Below are positions 35,000 through 43,344 of a stretch of 64,000 nt of DNA, in pieces. A model generated the notes under the pieces. The model did no database searches and had not been told where the DNA came from. It was given only the letters and a program-made list of their open reading frames with translations. Each line of letters begins with the position of its first letter. Position 1 is the first letter of the stretch. Source of the DNA: JAFARZ01 sp035651595. Its GTDB lineage: Bacteria; Actinomycetota; Actinomycetes; Streptosporangiales; Streptosporangiaceae. Made by a program: the position numbers and the translations under genes. Location: positions 1 through 64,000 of the forward strand of contig DASRFJ010000266.1 of NCBI GenBank assembly GCA_035651595.1. The letters run 5' to 3'.

Positions 35000-35353
35000 G
35001 TGGAATCAGGCCCCGAAGACCGCCTAGCGCTGATCCGCCGCTACTACCAGGCGTACGAGAACGACGACCGGCCCGCCATCGAGCAGCTGCTTCACCCCGG
35101 CTTCACCTTCACCAGCCCCTACGGGGACGACGACCGGATCGACCGGGCCGAGTACTTCGAACGCTGCTGGCCGCCGCACGAGCAGATCAAGTCGTTCACG
35201 TTGCTGGACGTGTGCGCGGATGAGGACGGTGCGCTGGTCAGGTACCGGGCGACCGAGCTCACCCCACCGGGTTTCGCCAACGTCGAACGCTTCGAGTTCG
35301 GCGACGGTCAGATAGCGCATGTAGAGGTGTACTTCGGCCGCGCCCTCAAGTGA
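35000..35353 (+). CDS. SnoaL/NTF2-like protein
   Basis: A 117-residue NTF2-fold protein (LALIRRYYQAYENDDRPAIEQLLHPGFTFTSPY... YFERCWP). This fold serves as small isomerase, cyclase or binding protein; no catalytic assignment is possible. GTG 35000 follows an AGGAG site. It sits 81 bp after the sigma gene and could be a member of its regulon. The TGA stop is the first three bases of the repeat copy D, so the repeat has inserted exactly at, or created, the end of the gene. Confidence 0.82.
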   Translation: MESGPEDRLALIRRYYQAYENDDRPAIEQLLHPGFTFTSPYGDDDRIDRAEYFERCWPPHEQIKSFTLLDVCADEDGALVRYRATELTPPGFANVERFEFGDGQIAHVEVYFGRALK

Positions 35354-35748
35354 TTGCGGACAGTTACCCCCCCGATTCGGACCTCGTTGGCTTATTCCGG
35401 GGTTTGCCCGGGTCGCTGGCTGCCCGGTGGGCCGGCGGCTGGCTTGATGGGCCTCGATAGCGTGGTGGTTTTCCCCTTTGTGGTAGCGGGACCCCTGTTC
35501 ACGAGGGCCGGTCTTCCACGAAGGGGAAATCTTCCACGTTGATGACGGATTGCGGGTGCGCTCCTGTCCCGGTAGCCGCACGCTGCACTCCAGGCACAGG
35601 CTGCGCGCACACGGCCAGGCCCGGCGGCCAGACCCGGCGGCCAGACCCGGCGGCCAGACCCAGCGGCCAGACCCGGCGGCCGGCACGGGCCATCCGCGCG
35701 CAATTCGCCAACAACAGAGTCCGGATCGGGAGGGTAAGTGTCCGCAGT
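35351..35748. repeat. Full-length MITE-like repeat (copy D, inverted relative to B)
   Basis: The ends are TGATTGCGGACAGTTACC at 35351 and the imperfect complement TGTCCGCAGT at 35748. The interior (398 bp total) is the reverse complement of copy B along its length. It carries about six 13-14-bp CGGCCAGACCCGG units (35610-35684) where B has fewer. A fold-back block lies at about 35465-35545. No protein is encoded. The remaining 107 bp to the next gene show only AT-richer spacer. Confidence 0.85.
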
Positions 35749-35855
35749 AATCTAGCGCACCCGTCAGCGCGCCCGAAATAACGCGAAATTTCGTGATACC
35801 GCAGGTGGAGCCGCGCTCTCGCGGCCGGCAACACGCGCTTGCGGCCGGGGGCCTG

Positions 35856-36536
35856 TTAACGCTGGAGGGTAGTGGCCCATACCCGCACGCCGAACACCGC
35901 GTCGGCGATTCCGTCAGCGGGGACAAACGGCGCGATCTCCGCCAGAATCTGGCCGCGCAGCGCCGCCTCGGTGATCGCCCCGGACTCGACGGCGGCTCCC
36001 GCGTTGCTCTGGCTCATCAGGTAATCCGTCAGCCGCGCCCGGCTCATCGGGAGGTGCACGTCGTCCTCCGCGTACCGGACATCCCCGAATCCGGCCTCCG
36101 CCGCCAGCGAATCGGAGAACTGCGCGTGCCTCGCCGGCCCGGGGTACCGCGGCAGGTAGCTGTCCCTCAGCCAGCCAGCGAACCCGGCGTGCCCGGTGAT
36201 CTCGCCATGGAAGAAGTCCACGTAGACGACCAGCGCCGAACCGCGGCGCAGCACCCGCGCAAGCTCGCCGAACGCCGGTTCCTGATCGAACCAGTGAAAC
36301 CCGTTCGACACCGTGGCGAGGTCGGCACACCCGGCACGCAGCGGCAGCACCTCCGCGGCCGACCTCAGGTACCGTACCCGCGGATCGCGCGGCGCCGCGC
36401 TGAGCATCGCCGCCGAGGGATCCACCGCGAGCACGCGGTCGGCCAGGTCGAGCACCGCGCGAGTCGACAGCCCCGTCCCGCACGCCACGTCGAGCGCGAG
36501 CCCGACGCGCCCGAGTCCCAGCAGCCCCGCGCCCAC
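35856..36536 (-). CDS. Class I SAM methyltransferase, N-terminus in another frame
   Basis: The readable 226 residues hold motif I (LALDVACGTGLS), AVDPSAAML, and SNGFHWFDQEPAFGELARVLRRG, all typical of the UbiE/BioC-like methyltransferase fold. The expected first 25 or so residues (PFGSGGAARRYADGRPYFHPAALR) are encoded at 36537-36605 in a different frame. A one-base shift near 36540 therefore separates the family N-terminus from the rest. It is either a recent frameshift or an assembly error. As it stands, translation from GTG 36536 would give a protein lacking its first helix. The DUF1707 gene lies directly upstream on the same strand. Confidence 0.75.
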   Translation of the reverse strand: MGAGLLGLGRVGLALDVACGTGLSTRAVLDLADRVLAVDPSAAMLSAAPRDPRVRYLRSAAEVLPLRAGCADLATVSNGFHWFDQEPAFGELARVLRRGSALVVYVDFFHGEITGHAGFAGWLRDSYLPRYPGPARHAQFSDSLAAEAGFGDVRYAEDDVHLPMSRARLTDYLMSQSNAGAAVESGAITEAALRGQILAEIAPFVPADGIADAVFGVRVWATTLQR

Positions 36537-36618
36537 CGCAACGCGGCGGGATGGAAGTACGGCCGGCCGTCCGCGTACCGCCGCGCGGCCCCGCCGCTGC
36601 CGAACGGGTTGCGAACCG

Positions 36619-37263
36619 TCAGGACGGGAGCTCCGGCGCCTTCCGCGAGTCGAGCTGTACGCGCTTCTTCTGGCGCTTGCGCTTGACGTCGACGGCGCCC
36701 CAGAACGCCAGGCCGTTGATGTGAATCGTCGGCGCGCCGGGTTTGCCCACGCCGGTGGCGCCGTGTTCGAACGCGCCCATCAACCCGATGCCGTTGACCC
36801 GCACGTCGGCGTCCTCCGGCACGATGATCGCGATCCCGCCCATGATCGCGGTCGCGTGGATGGTGGTCTCACGCTCGGCGAAGCGCGCCTCGCGCAGGTC
36901 GATCTCACCGCCGCCCATGATCGTGAGCGCGGTGAAGCTGGGCGGCACCACCCACTCGCCCTTGCGGCAGAAACCGCCCATGACCGCGATCGCTGACGCG
37001 GACCCCGGCGTGCCGCCGAACTGGTAATTGGCTGGCTCGGCCGCCGGCGCGCTCCTGCCGCTCGGCAGGTCCTGGACGATCGGCTCGAGCTCGCCGAAGG
37101 TCTTGGCCGCGTAGACGGCGCTGAGCCGGTCATCCAGCTCGTCCATGCCGAGCCGCCCCTCACCCGCGGCGTCGCGCAGGATCTCCGCGATGCGGTCGCG
37201 ATCGGAGTCTGAGGCGCGCAGGCCCTTCGGACCCGAGTCTGCCGGGGATTCTGTCACGGACAA
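36619..37263 (-). CDS. DUF1707 / LiaF-like membrane-stress protein
   Basis: A 214-residue protein. The N-terminal DUF1707 domain (LRASDSDRDRIAEILRDAAGEGRLGMDELDDRLSAVYAAKTFGEL, about 15-65) is joined to a LiaF-type beta-helix (AIAVMGGFCRKGEWVVPPSFTALTIMGGGEIDLREA... TAIMGGIAIIVPEDADVRVNG). Related proteins respond to cell-wall antibiotics. There is no transmembrane span, so this form is cytoplasmic. It precedes the methyltransferase with a very short gap. Confidence 0.88.
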   Translation of the reverse strand: MSVTESPADSGPKGLRASDSDRDRIAEILRDAAGEGRLGMDELDDRLSAVYAAKTFGELEPIVQDLPSGRSAPAAEPANYQFGGTPGSASAIAVMGGFCRKGEWVVPPSFTALTIMGGGEIDLREARFAERETTIHATAIMGGIAIIVPEDADVRVNGIGLMGAFEHGATGVGKPGAPTIHINGLAFWGAVDVKRKRQKKRVQLDSRKAPELPS

Positions 37264-37327
37264 AGCCTACTCCTCAGGCATTTATCCGAACGGCCAGTAC
37301 TGCTTCCTCCGGACCCCGCTACTCCCT

Positions 37328-38107
37328 TCACTGACGGAAGTGGCTGAGCTGCTCCTCGTGGAATTCGCCGGCGTCGCCGGTGATCCGCGGATCCTGCGAC
37401 GCCTCGCCGCGCTCGAGCAGATCCAGGTACGCGAAATCGGCGTCCAGCCGCCGCTGGAACTCGTCGGCGTCGCCGACGTGGCCGTGGCCGGGGATCACGC
37501 GCCGCACACCGGGCACCGCGGCCAGCCGCTGCAGGCCCGCCCGGTACGCCTTGAGCCGCACGTTCATGTCCGGCGGCAGCCACGGGTCGACGATCGGCAT
37601 CTCGACGTCCGAGCACATGTCGCCGGCCACCAGCACGCCGGTCTCCGGCAGGAACACCGCGCCGTGGCCGGGTGCGTGGCCGTCGTGCACGATGACCTCC
37701 GCGACCGGCCCGTCCCACGGGATGCGGGCGGAGAACAGCGGCGCGACGACGCCGATCAGCGACAGGTCATGGCCGGGCGCGGACTCCTCGGCGGCGGCCG
37801 CGAGTTCGTCGCGTTCCCGGCTGGCGATCGCGGTCGCCTGCGGGGTGGCGTACCGCGGCACGTCGCCGAACGACGGGTGCCACAGCAGATGGTCCCAGTG
37901 CGGGTGGGTGGACCAGCCGGCCACCGGACGCAGCCCGCGGCTGGCGAGCGCGACCACGATGCCGAGCAGGTCCGCGCGCGTCACCGCGGGGTCGATCACC
38001 AGGCACGACCCATCAGGTCCGGCGACCACGGTGGTCGTGGTGGTGAACAGCCCCCCAGTCGCGACCAGGACGCCAGGCGCGACTGTGATAAACGGATCAA
38101 TGTCCAC
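37328..38107 (-). CDS. Metallo-beta-lactamase-fold hydrolase
   Basis: A 259-residue MBL-fold protein with the zinc-site motifs HPHWDH, HDGHAPGH, AGDMCSD and PGHGHVGD in order. This is the broad hydrolase branch (glyoxalase II or lactonase-like); the substrate is not predictable. ATG 38107 gives a typical length. It is monocistronic and divergent from the kinase gene at 38178. Confidence 0.9.
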   Translation of the reverse strand: MDIDPFITVAPGVLVATGGLFTTTTTVVAGPDGSCLVIDPAVTRADLLGIVVALASRGLRPVAGWSTHPHWDHLLWHPSFGDVPRYATPQATAIASRERDELAAAAEESAPGHDLSLIGVVAPLFSARIPWDGPVAEVIVHDGHAPGHGAVFLPETGVLVAGDMCSDVEMPIVDPWLPPDMNVRLKAYRAGLQRLAAVPGVRRVIPGHGHVGDADEFQRRLDADFAYLDLLERGEASQDPRITGDAGEFHEEQLSHFRQ

Positions 38108-38177
38108 CGTGGGAGTATCTCATCCCGTCAGTAACGGTTCGCTAGCGTAGGCGTCGCTGTCTGAGAAAACTGGACTC

Positions 38178-38657
38178 GTGCAGTGGGATGAACTCGCCGC
38201 GCGGTACCCGGTCATCGTCCTCGAAGGCTGCGATGGCACCGGCAAGACCACCCGAGCCGCGGAGCTGGCGGACCAGCACGGCTACACGGTCATCCATTCC
38301 AGCGACGTGGCTGACCCGGACGGGCTGGCCGACGCCTACCATGCGGTACTGCGGCGGCCGGGAAAGCTCGCCCTTGACCGCAGCTTCGTCAGCGAGCTGG
38401 TGTACAGCCAGCTGCGCGCCGGCCGGATGCGGCTGACCGGACGCGAGGCGGCCGAGCTCGCGTTCGCGCTTGCCGACCGCGGCGGCGTGCTGGTGCATCT
38501 CACCGCGCATCCCAAGGCGCTGGCCTGGCGGCTGCGTGCCCGCGACGGCTACGCTCCCACGCTGGACCGGCTGCGCGTCCTGCTCGCCACGTACCGGGAC
38601 GTGTTCCGCGCGCTGGACGGCACCGCCCCGATCCTGACCGTGGACACCACCCGCTGA
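38178..38657 (+). CDS. Thymidylate kinase-like P-loop kinase
   Basis: A 159-residue small kinase with P-loop LEGCDGTGKTT and the DRSFVSELVYSQ segment, the counterpart of the thymidylate kinase DR(Y/F/H) motif. An AELAFALADRGGVLVHL core follows. At 159 residues it is shorter than typical Tmk (about 200-210) and lacks an obvious full lid, so it may act on another nucleotide or small molecule. Start is GTG 38178. Confidence 0.78.
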   Translation: MQWDELAARYPVIVLEGCDGTGKTTRAAELADQHGYTVIHSSDVADPDGLADAYHAVLRRPGKLALDRSFVSELVYSQLRAGRMRLTGREAAELAFALADRGGVLVHLTAHPKALAWRLRARDGYAPTLDRLRVLLATYRDVFRALDGTAPILTVDTTR

Positions 38658-38687
38658 CCAACCCGCCGCGGCGTCTAGGCTGCGTGT

Positions 38688-39140
38688 GTGCCGACCCTGC
38701 TGCTCGTGCATCACACGCCCTCGCCCGCGATGCAGGCCATGTTCGAGGCCGCGGCCAGCGGCGCCAGAACCGACGAAGTCCAGGGCGTCGACGTGATCGT
38801 CCGCCCGGCCCTGACCGCGGCCGCGCCGGACGTGCTCGCGGCCGACGGCTACCTGCTCGGCACCCCGGCGAACATCGGCTACATGTCCGGTGCGCTCAAG
38901 CACTTCTTCGACAGCGTCTACTATCCATGCCTGGAAGCCACCGTCGGCAGGCCGTTCGGACTGTACGTGCACGGCGCAAACGACACCGGCGGCGCGGTGC
39001 GCGCGGTGGAGTCCATCGCGACCGGTCTGCGGTGGCGGCGGATCCGTCCGCCGGTCAGTGTCACCGGCACCCCGGGCCGCCAGCAGCTCGACGAGTGCTG
39101 GGAACTCGGTGCCGTGCTCGCCGCCGAACTGGCCGGGTGA
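38688..39140 (+). CDS. Flavodoxin-fold NAD(P)H:FMN reductase-like protein
   Basis: A 150-residue flavodoxin-like protein: TLLLVHHTPSPAMQAMFEAA (FMN phosphate loop), YLLGTPANIGYMSGALKHFFDSVYYP (the flavodoxin 60s loop and helix) and FGLYVHGANDTGGAVRAVESI. It is probably an electron-transfer or quinone-reducing flavoprotein. Start is GTG 38688, 31 bp after the kinase gene, so a shared transcript is likely. Confidence 0.85.
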   Translation: MPTLLLVHHTPSPAMQAMFEAAASGARTDEVQGVDVIVRPALTAAAPDVLAADGYLLGTPANIGYMSGALKHFFDSVYYPCLEATVGRPFGLYVHGANDTGGAVRAVESIATGLRWRRIRPPVSVTGTPGRQQLDECWELGAVLAAELAG

Positions 39141-39252
39141 GCGATGGAATACGCCGCGGGAGATCGCCGTTGGACCCACGCGTTCACTGGCGCTTCCCAC
39201 GGTGAATGCTTATCGTACGAGGTGGCCGCCCCCTAGTCAGCGCTGGAGAGAG

Positions 39253-39705
39253 ATGCCCAAGCGGATTCGTCCGTACGGTTCCGCCGAAGACGCCGAGTTC
39301 GCCGGCCTGGCCCGGCGCCGGACCAGTGCCGGAGAGGAAACCGTGAGCGAGCTAGCCAGCACGATGACGGCCCGCGAGATCGCGGCCCAGGCCGCCGAGA
39401 CGGTTCGCGCGCTGACCGACCTGACCCGCGACGGCGCCGACGTGTCCGGCCCGCGCGAGGTGCGCGAGGTGATCGCGGGGCTCGGCCTGATGGGCCAGGG
39501 CCTGCCCCGGCTGTGCGAGCAGCTCGCCCGGGTCCTGATGGCACAGCGCGAAGACGGCCAGATCGCGGACGGCGCCGGGCACGAGCCGCACTTCCTGGTC
39601 ATCGAGGTCGTCGAGGCGCTCGCCGCGGCCGGCCAGGCCGCGGACATGATGACCGCCGCGCTGGACCAGGCCGTCGCCGCCGCGGCCGGCCTGCGAGACC
39701 GGTGA
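39253..39705 (+). CDS. Hypothetical helical protein
   Basis: A 150-residue Ala-rich protein of predicted long helices (TAREIAAQAAETVRALTDLTRDG... GLGLMGQGLPRLCEQLARVLMAQ). No family is recognised. ATG 39253 follows GGAGAG. Its TGA overlaps the GTG of the nucleoside hydrolase by 4 bp, so the two are translationally coupled and may work together. Confidence 0.65.
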   Translation: MPKRIRPYGSAEDAEFAGLARRRTSAGEETVSELASTMTAREIAAQAAETVRALTDLTRDGADVSGPREVREVIAGLGLMGQGLPRLCEQLARVLMAQREDGQIADGAGHEPHFLVIEVVEALAAAGQAADMMTAALDQAVAAAAGLRDR

Positions 39706-40790
39706 CCGTGCCGCGCACCAAGCTGATCCAGGACGTCGACACCGGGACCGACGACGCCGTCGCGCTGATGCTGGCGGCGCTGCATCCCGATCTTGAGCTG
39801 GTCGGGGCGACCACGGTCAACGGCAACGTCCCGCTCGACCTCACCACCGAGAACACGCTCCGCGTCTTCGACCACATCGGCCGCGACGTCCCGGTGTACC
39901 GGGGCATGGCGGCGCCGCTGGCCCGGCCGGACTTCCCGGTACCGCGCGCCACGCCCCTGCCTGGCCGGGCCACGGTACACGGCGACTACCTGGACATCCC
40001 GCCTGCCAGCTCGAAACCGCGCGACGGTTCGGCCGTCGAGTTCCTGATCGAGACGTACCGCGCCACTGCCGACGAGATCATCCTGGCGGCGACCGGCCCG
40101 CTCACCAACGTCGCCACGGCGCTCAAGCTCGAGCCACGGCTGGCCGGGCTGATCCCGGAGATCATCGTGATGGGCGGCGCGCACGACCATGGCAACATCA
40201 CGCCAAGCGCCGAGTTCAACGTATGGGCGGATCCCGAAGCGGCCCGCGTGGTGTTCGGCTGCGGGGTTCGCCAGCTGACGATCGTGCCGCTCGACGCAAC
40301 GCACCAAGCCCTGGTCAGCCTCGCCGACTGCGACGCGCTCGACGCGCTCGGAACCCCGGCGGCCACCGCCACCGCGACGTTCGTCCGGCGCCGGATCGCC
40401 GGCTACGACCGCGAGCAGCCGATGTCCAGGCCGGGCGCCGCGCCGGTGCACGACGCGCTGTGCGTCGCGGCGATCGCCGACCGCTCGCTGATCACGACCC
40501 GCCGGGTGCACGTGGACGTGGAGACCAGCGGGGAGCTGACCACCGGTCAGACGATCTTCGACGTGGCGTCCCGCGGCGGCCGCGCGCCGAACGCCGATGT
40601 GGCGTTCGGCGCCGACGAGCGCGCGTTCGTCCGCACGCTCCTGGACGTGTTCGCGAGGTTACCTGGAGCCGATCGAAAGATGCGGACGCCTACCCCTGAT
40701 CAGTATCCTGCTGGCTCATTCCAGGGCTCGCCCGGATCGCTGGCCGCCCGGCGGGCCAGCTACAGGCTCGATGGGCCTCGGTTAACGTGA
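39702..40790 (+). CDS. Inosine-uridine-type nucleoside hydrolase
   Basis: A 362-residue ribonucleoside hydrolase: calcium site DVDTGTDDAVALMLA near the N-terminus, then ATTVNGNVPL, LAATGPLTNVATAL, and EIIVMGGA-(HDHGN)-EFNVWADPEAA. It cleaves N-glycosidic bonds of nucleosides for salvage. Start is GTG 39702, or GTG 39708. The last 36 residues (from about MRTPTPDQYP) are translated from the deleted repeat copy E at 40680-40860, so the native C-terminus has been replaced; the catalytic core is complete. Confidence 0.9.
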   Translation: MTVPRTKLIQDVDTGTDDAVALMLAALHPDLELVGATTVNGNVPLDLTTENTLRVFDHIGRDVPVYRGMAAPLARPDFPVPRATPLPGRATVHGDYLDIPPASSKPRDGSAVEFLIETYRATADEIILAATGPLTNVATALKLEPRLAGLIPEIIVMGGAHDHGNITPSAEFNVWADPEAARVVFGCGVRQLTIVPLDATHQALVSLADCDALDALGTPAATATATFVRRRIAGYDREQPMSRPGAAPVHDALCVAAIADRSLITTRRVHVDVETSGELTTGQTIFDVASRGGRAPNADVAFGADERAFVRTLLDVFARLPGADRKMRTPTPDQYPAGSFQGSPGSLAARRASYRLDGPRLT

Positions 40791-40860
40791 CGGGACCGCC
40801 GGTGCGCTCCTATCCCAACCGCCGCACACTGCACTTCAGGTACAGGCAGCTGTCCGCAAT
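40680..40860. repeat. Internally deleted MITE-like repeat (copy E) under two convergent gene ends
   Basis: The degenerate left end ATGCGGACGCCTACCCC (40680-40696) and right end TGTCCGCAAT (40851-40860) flank the CATTCCAGGGCTCGCCCGG and GGCTCGATGGGCCTCG blocks known from copies B and D. The central fold-back is missing. Both neighbouring genes read into it and take their stop codons from it. Confidence 0.75.
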
Positions 40861-41764
40861 AAATTTCGCGCGCTAGCGCCCGTCGTTCCGCTAAAAAGTC
40901 GCCGATGACCTCGGCGACGGTTCGCCGGGCCTGCTCGGCGAACCGCGGGTTGGTCGAGGAGTAGTACGGGATGATCAGCGCGGCCTGGTGCAGCGCGTAG
41001 CCGCGGGCCCGCTGCCAGGTGCCCTCGTCCACCCCGAGCGCCCGGCGATAGATTGCCCGCCCCGCCGGGCCGAACACGCTCCACGCGGGGACCACGTCCG
41101 CGGCCGGATCCCCGGCCCCCACCCCGCCGAAGTCGAGCACCGCCGCCAGCCTGCCGTCCCTGACCAGCAGGTTGGGCCGCAGCAGATCGGTGTGGATCCA
41201 GACCGGAGCGCCGTCCCACGCGGGCGCCGTCAAGGCGGCCCGCCACGCGGCCAGCGCCGCCTCGGCACCGGGACCGATCTGCGCGATCGCCGCCCGGGTG
41301 CTCTCGTCGAGATCGCGCAGCGGCCTGCGTCCGGCCCGCGGCTCATCCCCCGTCACCGGCAGCGCGCGCAACGCGTGCACGAAGTCCGCGAGGTCCGCCG
41401 CGGCCCGCTCCTCGCCCCCCGCGATGGCGTCGTCATACGGACTGCCGTCCAGCCACCGGTAGATCGCCCACGTCCAGCCGAACTCCGCCGACGGCTCCCC
41501 CACGGCCGCGACCTCCGGAACCCGCAACGGCAGCCGCGGGCCCAGCTCCGGCAGCCACCGCGCCTCCCGTTCCAGCGCCCGCGCCCAGCCGGCCAGCCGG
41601 GGCAGCCGGACGCACCACTCATCGCCCAGCCGGAAGACGGCGTTCACCGTCCCCGTCGACCGGAAGGCGCGGACCGGCAGGCCGGCGAACCGGGGAAACC
41701 GCGCACGCACCAGCCGCTCGACGAGGCTTTCGTCGATGTCGATCTCGCCGTCGTGCATCTTCAT
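40760..41764 (-). CDS. Aminoglycoside-phosphotransferase-family kinase
   Basis: An APH-fold kinase of about 334 residues: N-lobe VRAFRSTGTVNAVFRLGDEWCVRLPR, catalytic loop VWIHTDLLRPNLLV (His-Asp...Asn) and metal-binding VLDFGGVGAGDPAAD. This branch includes macrolide and unknown small-molecule kinases. I start at ATG 41764 (second ATG at 41758). The final 33 residues (from IYCGQLPVPE) derive from repeat copy E and are not native. It is divergent from the lipase gene across a 100-bp gap containing a palindrome. Confidence 0.86.
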   Translation of the reverse strand: MKMHDGEIDIDESLVERLVRARFPRFAGLPVRAFRSTGTVNAVFRLGDEWCVRLPRLAGWARALEREARWLPELGPRLPLRVPEVAAVGEPSAEFGWTWAIYRWLDGSPYDDAIAGGEERAAADLADFVHALRALPVTGDEPRAGRRPLRDLDESTRAAIAQIGPGAEAALAAWRAALTAPAWDGAPVWIHTDLLRPNLLVRDGRLAAVLDFGGVGAGDPAADVVPAWSVFGPAGRAIYRRALGVDEGTWQRARGYALHQAALIIPYYSSTNPRFAEQARRTVAEVIGDFLAERRALAREIYCGQLPVPEVQCAAVGIGAHRRSRHVNRGPSSL

Positions 41765-41806
41765 CTGAGGTCTTGCCGACCCTACTCTCAGCAATCAAAC
41801 TGTTAC

Positions 41807-41826
41807 TACTAGCCGGTTGGCTAGTA
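41807..41826. promoter_or_regulatory. Palindromic operator candidate between kinase and lipase genes
   Basis: TACTAGCC (41807-41814), spacer GGTT, GGCTAGTA (41819-41826): a 20-bp dyad with perfect 8-bp arms in the divergent gap, of TetR-operator size. No regulator gene is adjacent, so the binding protein is unknown. Confidence 0.55.
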
Positions 41827-41867
41827 ACGGCCGCGCCCATTTCCCCGGACTCCCCACCGGAGGCAGC

Positions 41868-43154
41868 ATGCGCAAGCTCATCAGCAGGCTATCCACCTTC
41901 CTCCTGGCGCCGGCGGGCGCCGCGCTTGCGCTCGCGACGGCGATGCCCGCCACGCAGGCACTCGCGCAAGCCCCAGTTCCGCCGTCGCAGGACCCGTTCT
42001 ACACCTACTCAGGAGCCACTCCGCTCGGCCAGATCGCCCCGGGAACGGTGCTCGCCAAGCGGAGCATCAGCGTCACGATCGCCAGCCTCTCCGTGCCGGT
42101 GTCCGCCGAGCAGCTGCTGTACCGCACGACCGGCGAGCAGGGCCAGGCCACCGCCACGGTCACCACGGTGATCCGTCCGCTGCTCTCACTCGGCAGCCCG
42201 CGAATCGTCTCGTTCCAGACCGCGTATGACGCGCTCGGCTCGCAATGCGATCCGTCGTACACCCTCCAAGGCGGCAATTCCGGTGACACGGTCGCCCAGG
42301 CCGAAGCCGCCGAGATCGCCGTCTACGTGGTGGCCGGGTTCACCGTGACCGTGCCCGACTACGAGGGCGAGAACCTCGACTGGGGCGCCGGCCAGGAGTC
42401 CGGCTACGGCACGCTGGACGCGATCCGCGCGACCGAGAGCTACCTGCACGCCGGCAGCGGCACCAAGGCCGGCATGCTCGGGTACTCCGGCGGGGCGATC
42501 GCCACGGAGTGGGCCAGCGAGCTCGCGCCGTCGTACGCGCCGAGCCTGCACATCGTCGGCGCGGCGGCTGGCGGCGTGCCGGTGGACTTCGCGCACAACC
42601 TCACCTATATCAATGGCGACCAGGACTGGGCCGGTGTCATCCCCGCGGTGCTCGTCTCGCTGGGCCGCGCGTTCGGGGTAGACCTCACTCCTTATCTGTC
42701 CGCCTATGGGCAGCAGGTCACGAGCCAGGTGTCCGGCGAGTGCATCGCGTCGTTCGCCGCCTCCTATCCCGGCCTGACCATCCAGCAACTGCTCGGCGCG
42801 CAGTACCAGAACCCGTTCACGATCCCGGTCCTGGTCACGATCCTGAACAAGCTGATCATGGGCACCGGCGGGACTCCGGCCGAGCCCGTCCTGCTCGGCG
42901 TCGGCAACGCGGACGGCACCGGTGACGGGATCATGATCGCCGGAGACGTCGAAGCGCTGGCGCACGAGTACTGCCAGCGCGGCGTGCCGGTCAGCTTCGA
43001 CGTGTACCCCCTGCTCCAGCACACGCCCGCGGCGGTGCCGTTCGAGACGCACGCGCTCACGTTCCTCGAGGGCCTGTTCGCCGGTTCGGCGGCCCCGAAC
43101 GGCTGCTCGGCGATCGGCACGGGCAACTCGCTCGCCCCTCTCCCGCAGCCATAA
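41868..43154 (+). CDS. Secretory lipase (LIP family)
   Basis: A 428-residue exported hydrolase. The signal peptide covers about residues 1-34 (LAPAGAALALATAMPATQALAQA). The alpha/beta-hydrolase core has nucleophile GYSGGAIAT and the family-typical region PDYEGENLDWGAGQESGYGTLDAIRA. A late His lies in PLLQHTPAAV. It belongs to the LIP (secretory lipase) family and should hydrolyse acyl esters outside the cell. ATG 41868 follows CGGAGG. Confidence 0.9.
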   Translation: MRKLISRLSTFLLAPAGAALALATAMPATQALAQAPVPPSQDPFYTYSGATPLGQIAPGTVLAKRSISVTIASLSVPVSAEQLLYRTTGEQGQATATVTTVIRPLLSLGSPRIVSFQTAYDALGSQCDPSYTLQGGNSGDTVAQAEAAEIAVYVVAGFTVTVPDYEGENLDWGAGQESGYGTLDAIRATESYLHAGSGTKAGMLGYSGGAIATEWASELAPSYAPSLHIVGAAAGGVPVDFAHNLTYINGDQDWAGVIPAVLVSLGRAFGVDLTPYLSAYGQQVTSQVSGECIASFAASYPGLTIQQLLGAQYQNPFTIPVLVTILNKLIMGTGGTPAEPVLLGVGNADGTGDGIMIAGDVEALAHEYCQRGVPVSFDVYPLLQHTPAAVPFETHALTFLEGLFAGSAAPNGCSAIGTGNSLAPLPQP

Positions 43155-43344
43155 CGCCTCCCGCAGCACATTAACCTCATAGGCCGCCACAATTACCCAA
43201 CCAAGCACAAGTAAGTGCAATTGCTGACAACCAAGCATGTATCTGGCGCGTCAATGTCATGGCGGCGTCAGACCGACCGCTCCCGGCCTGAACCGCTGCA
43301 GCCGTACGCAGGGTACGGATGCGCGTCGAGGAGGGACGCCCTAT

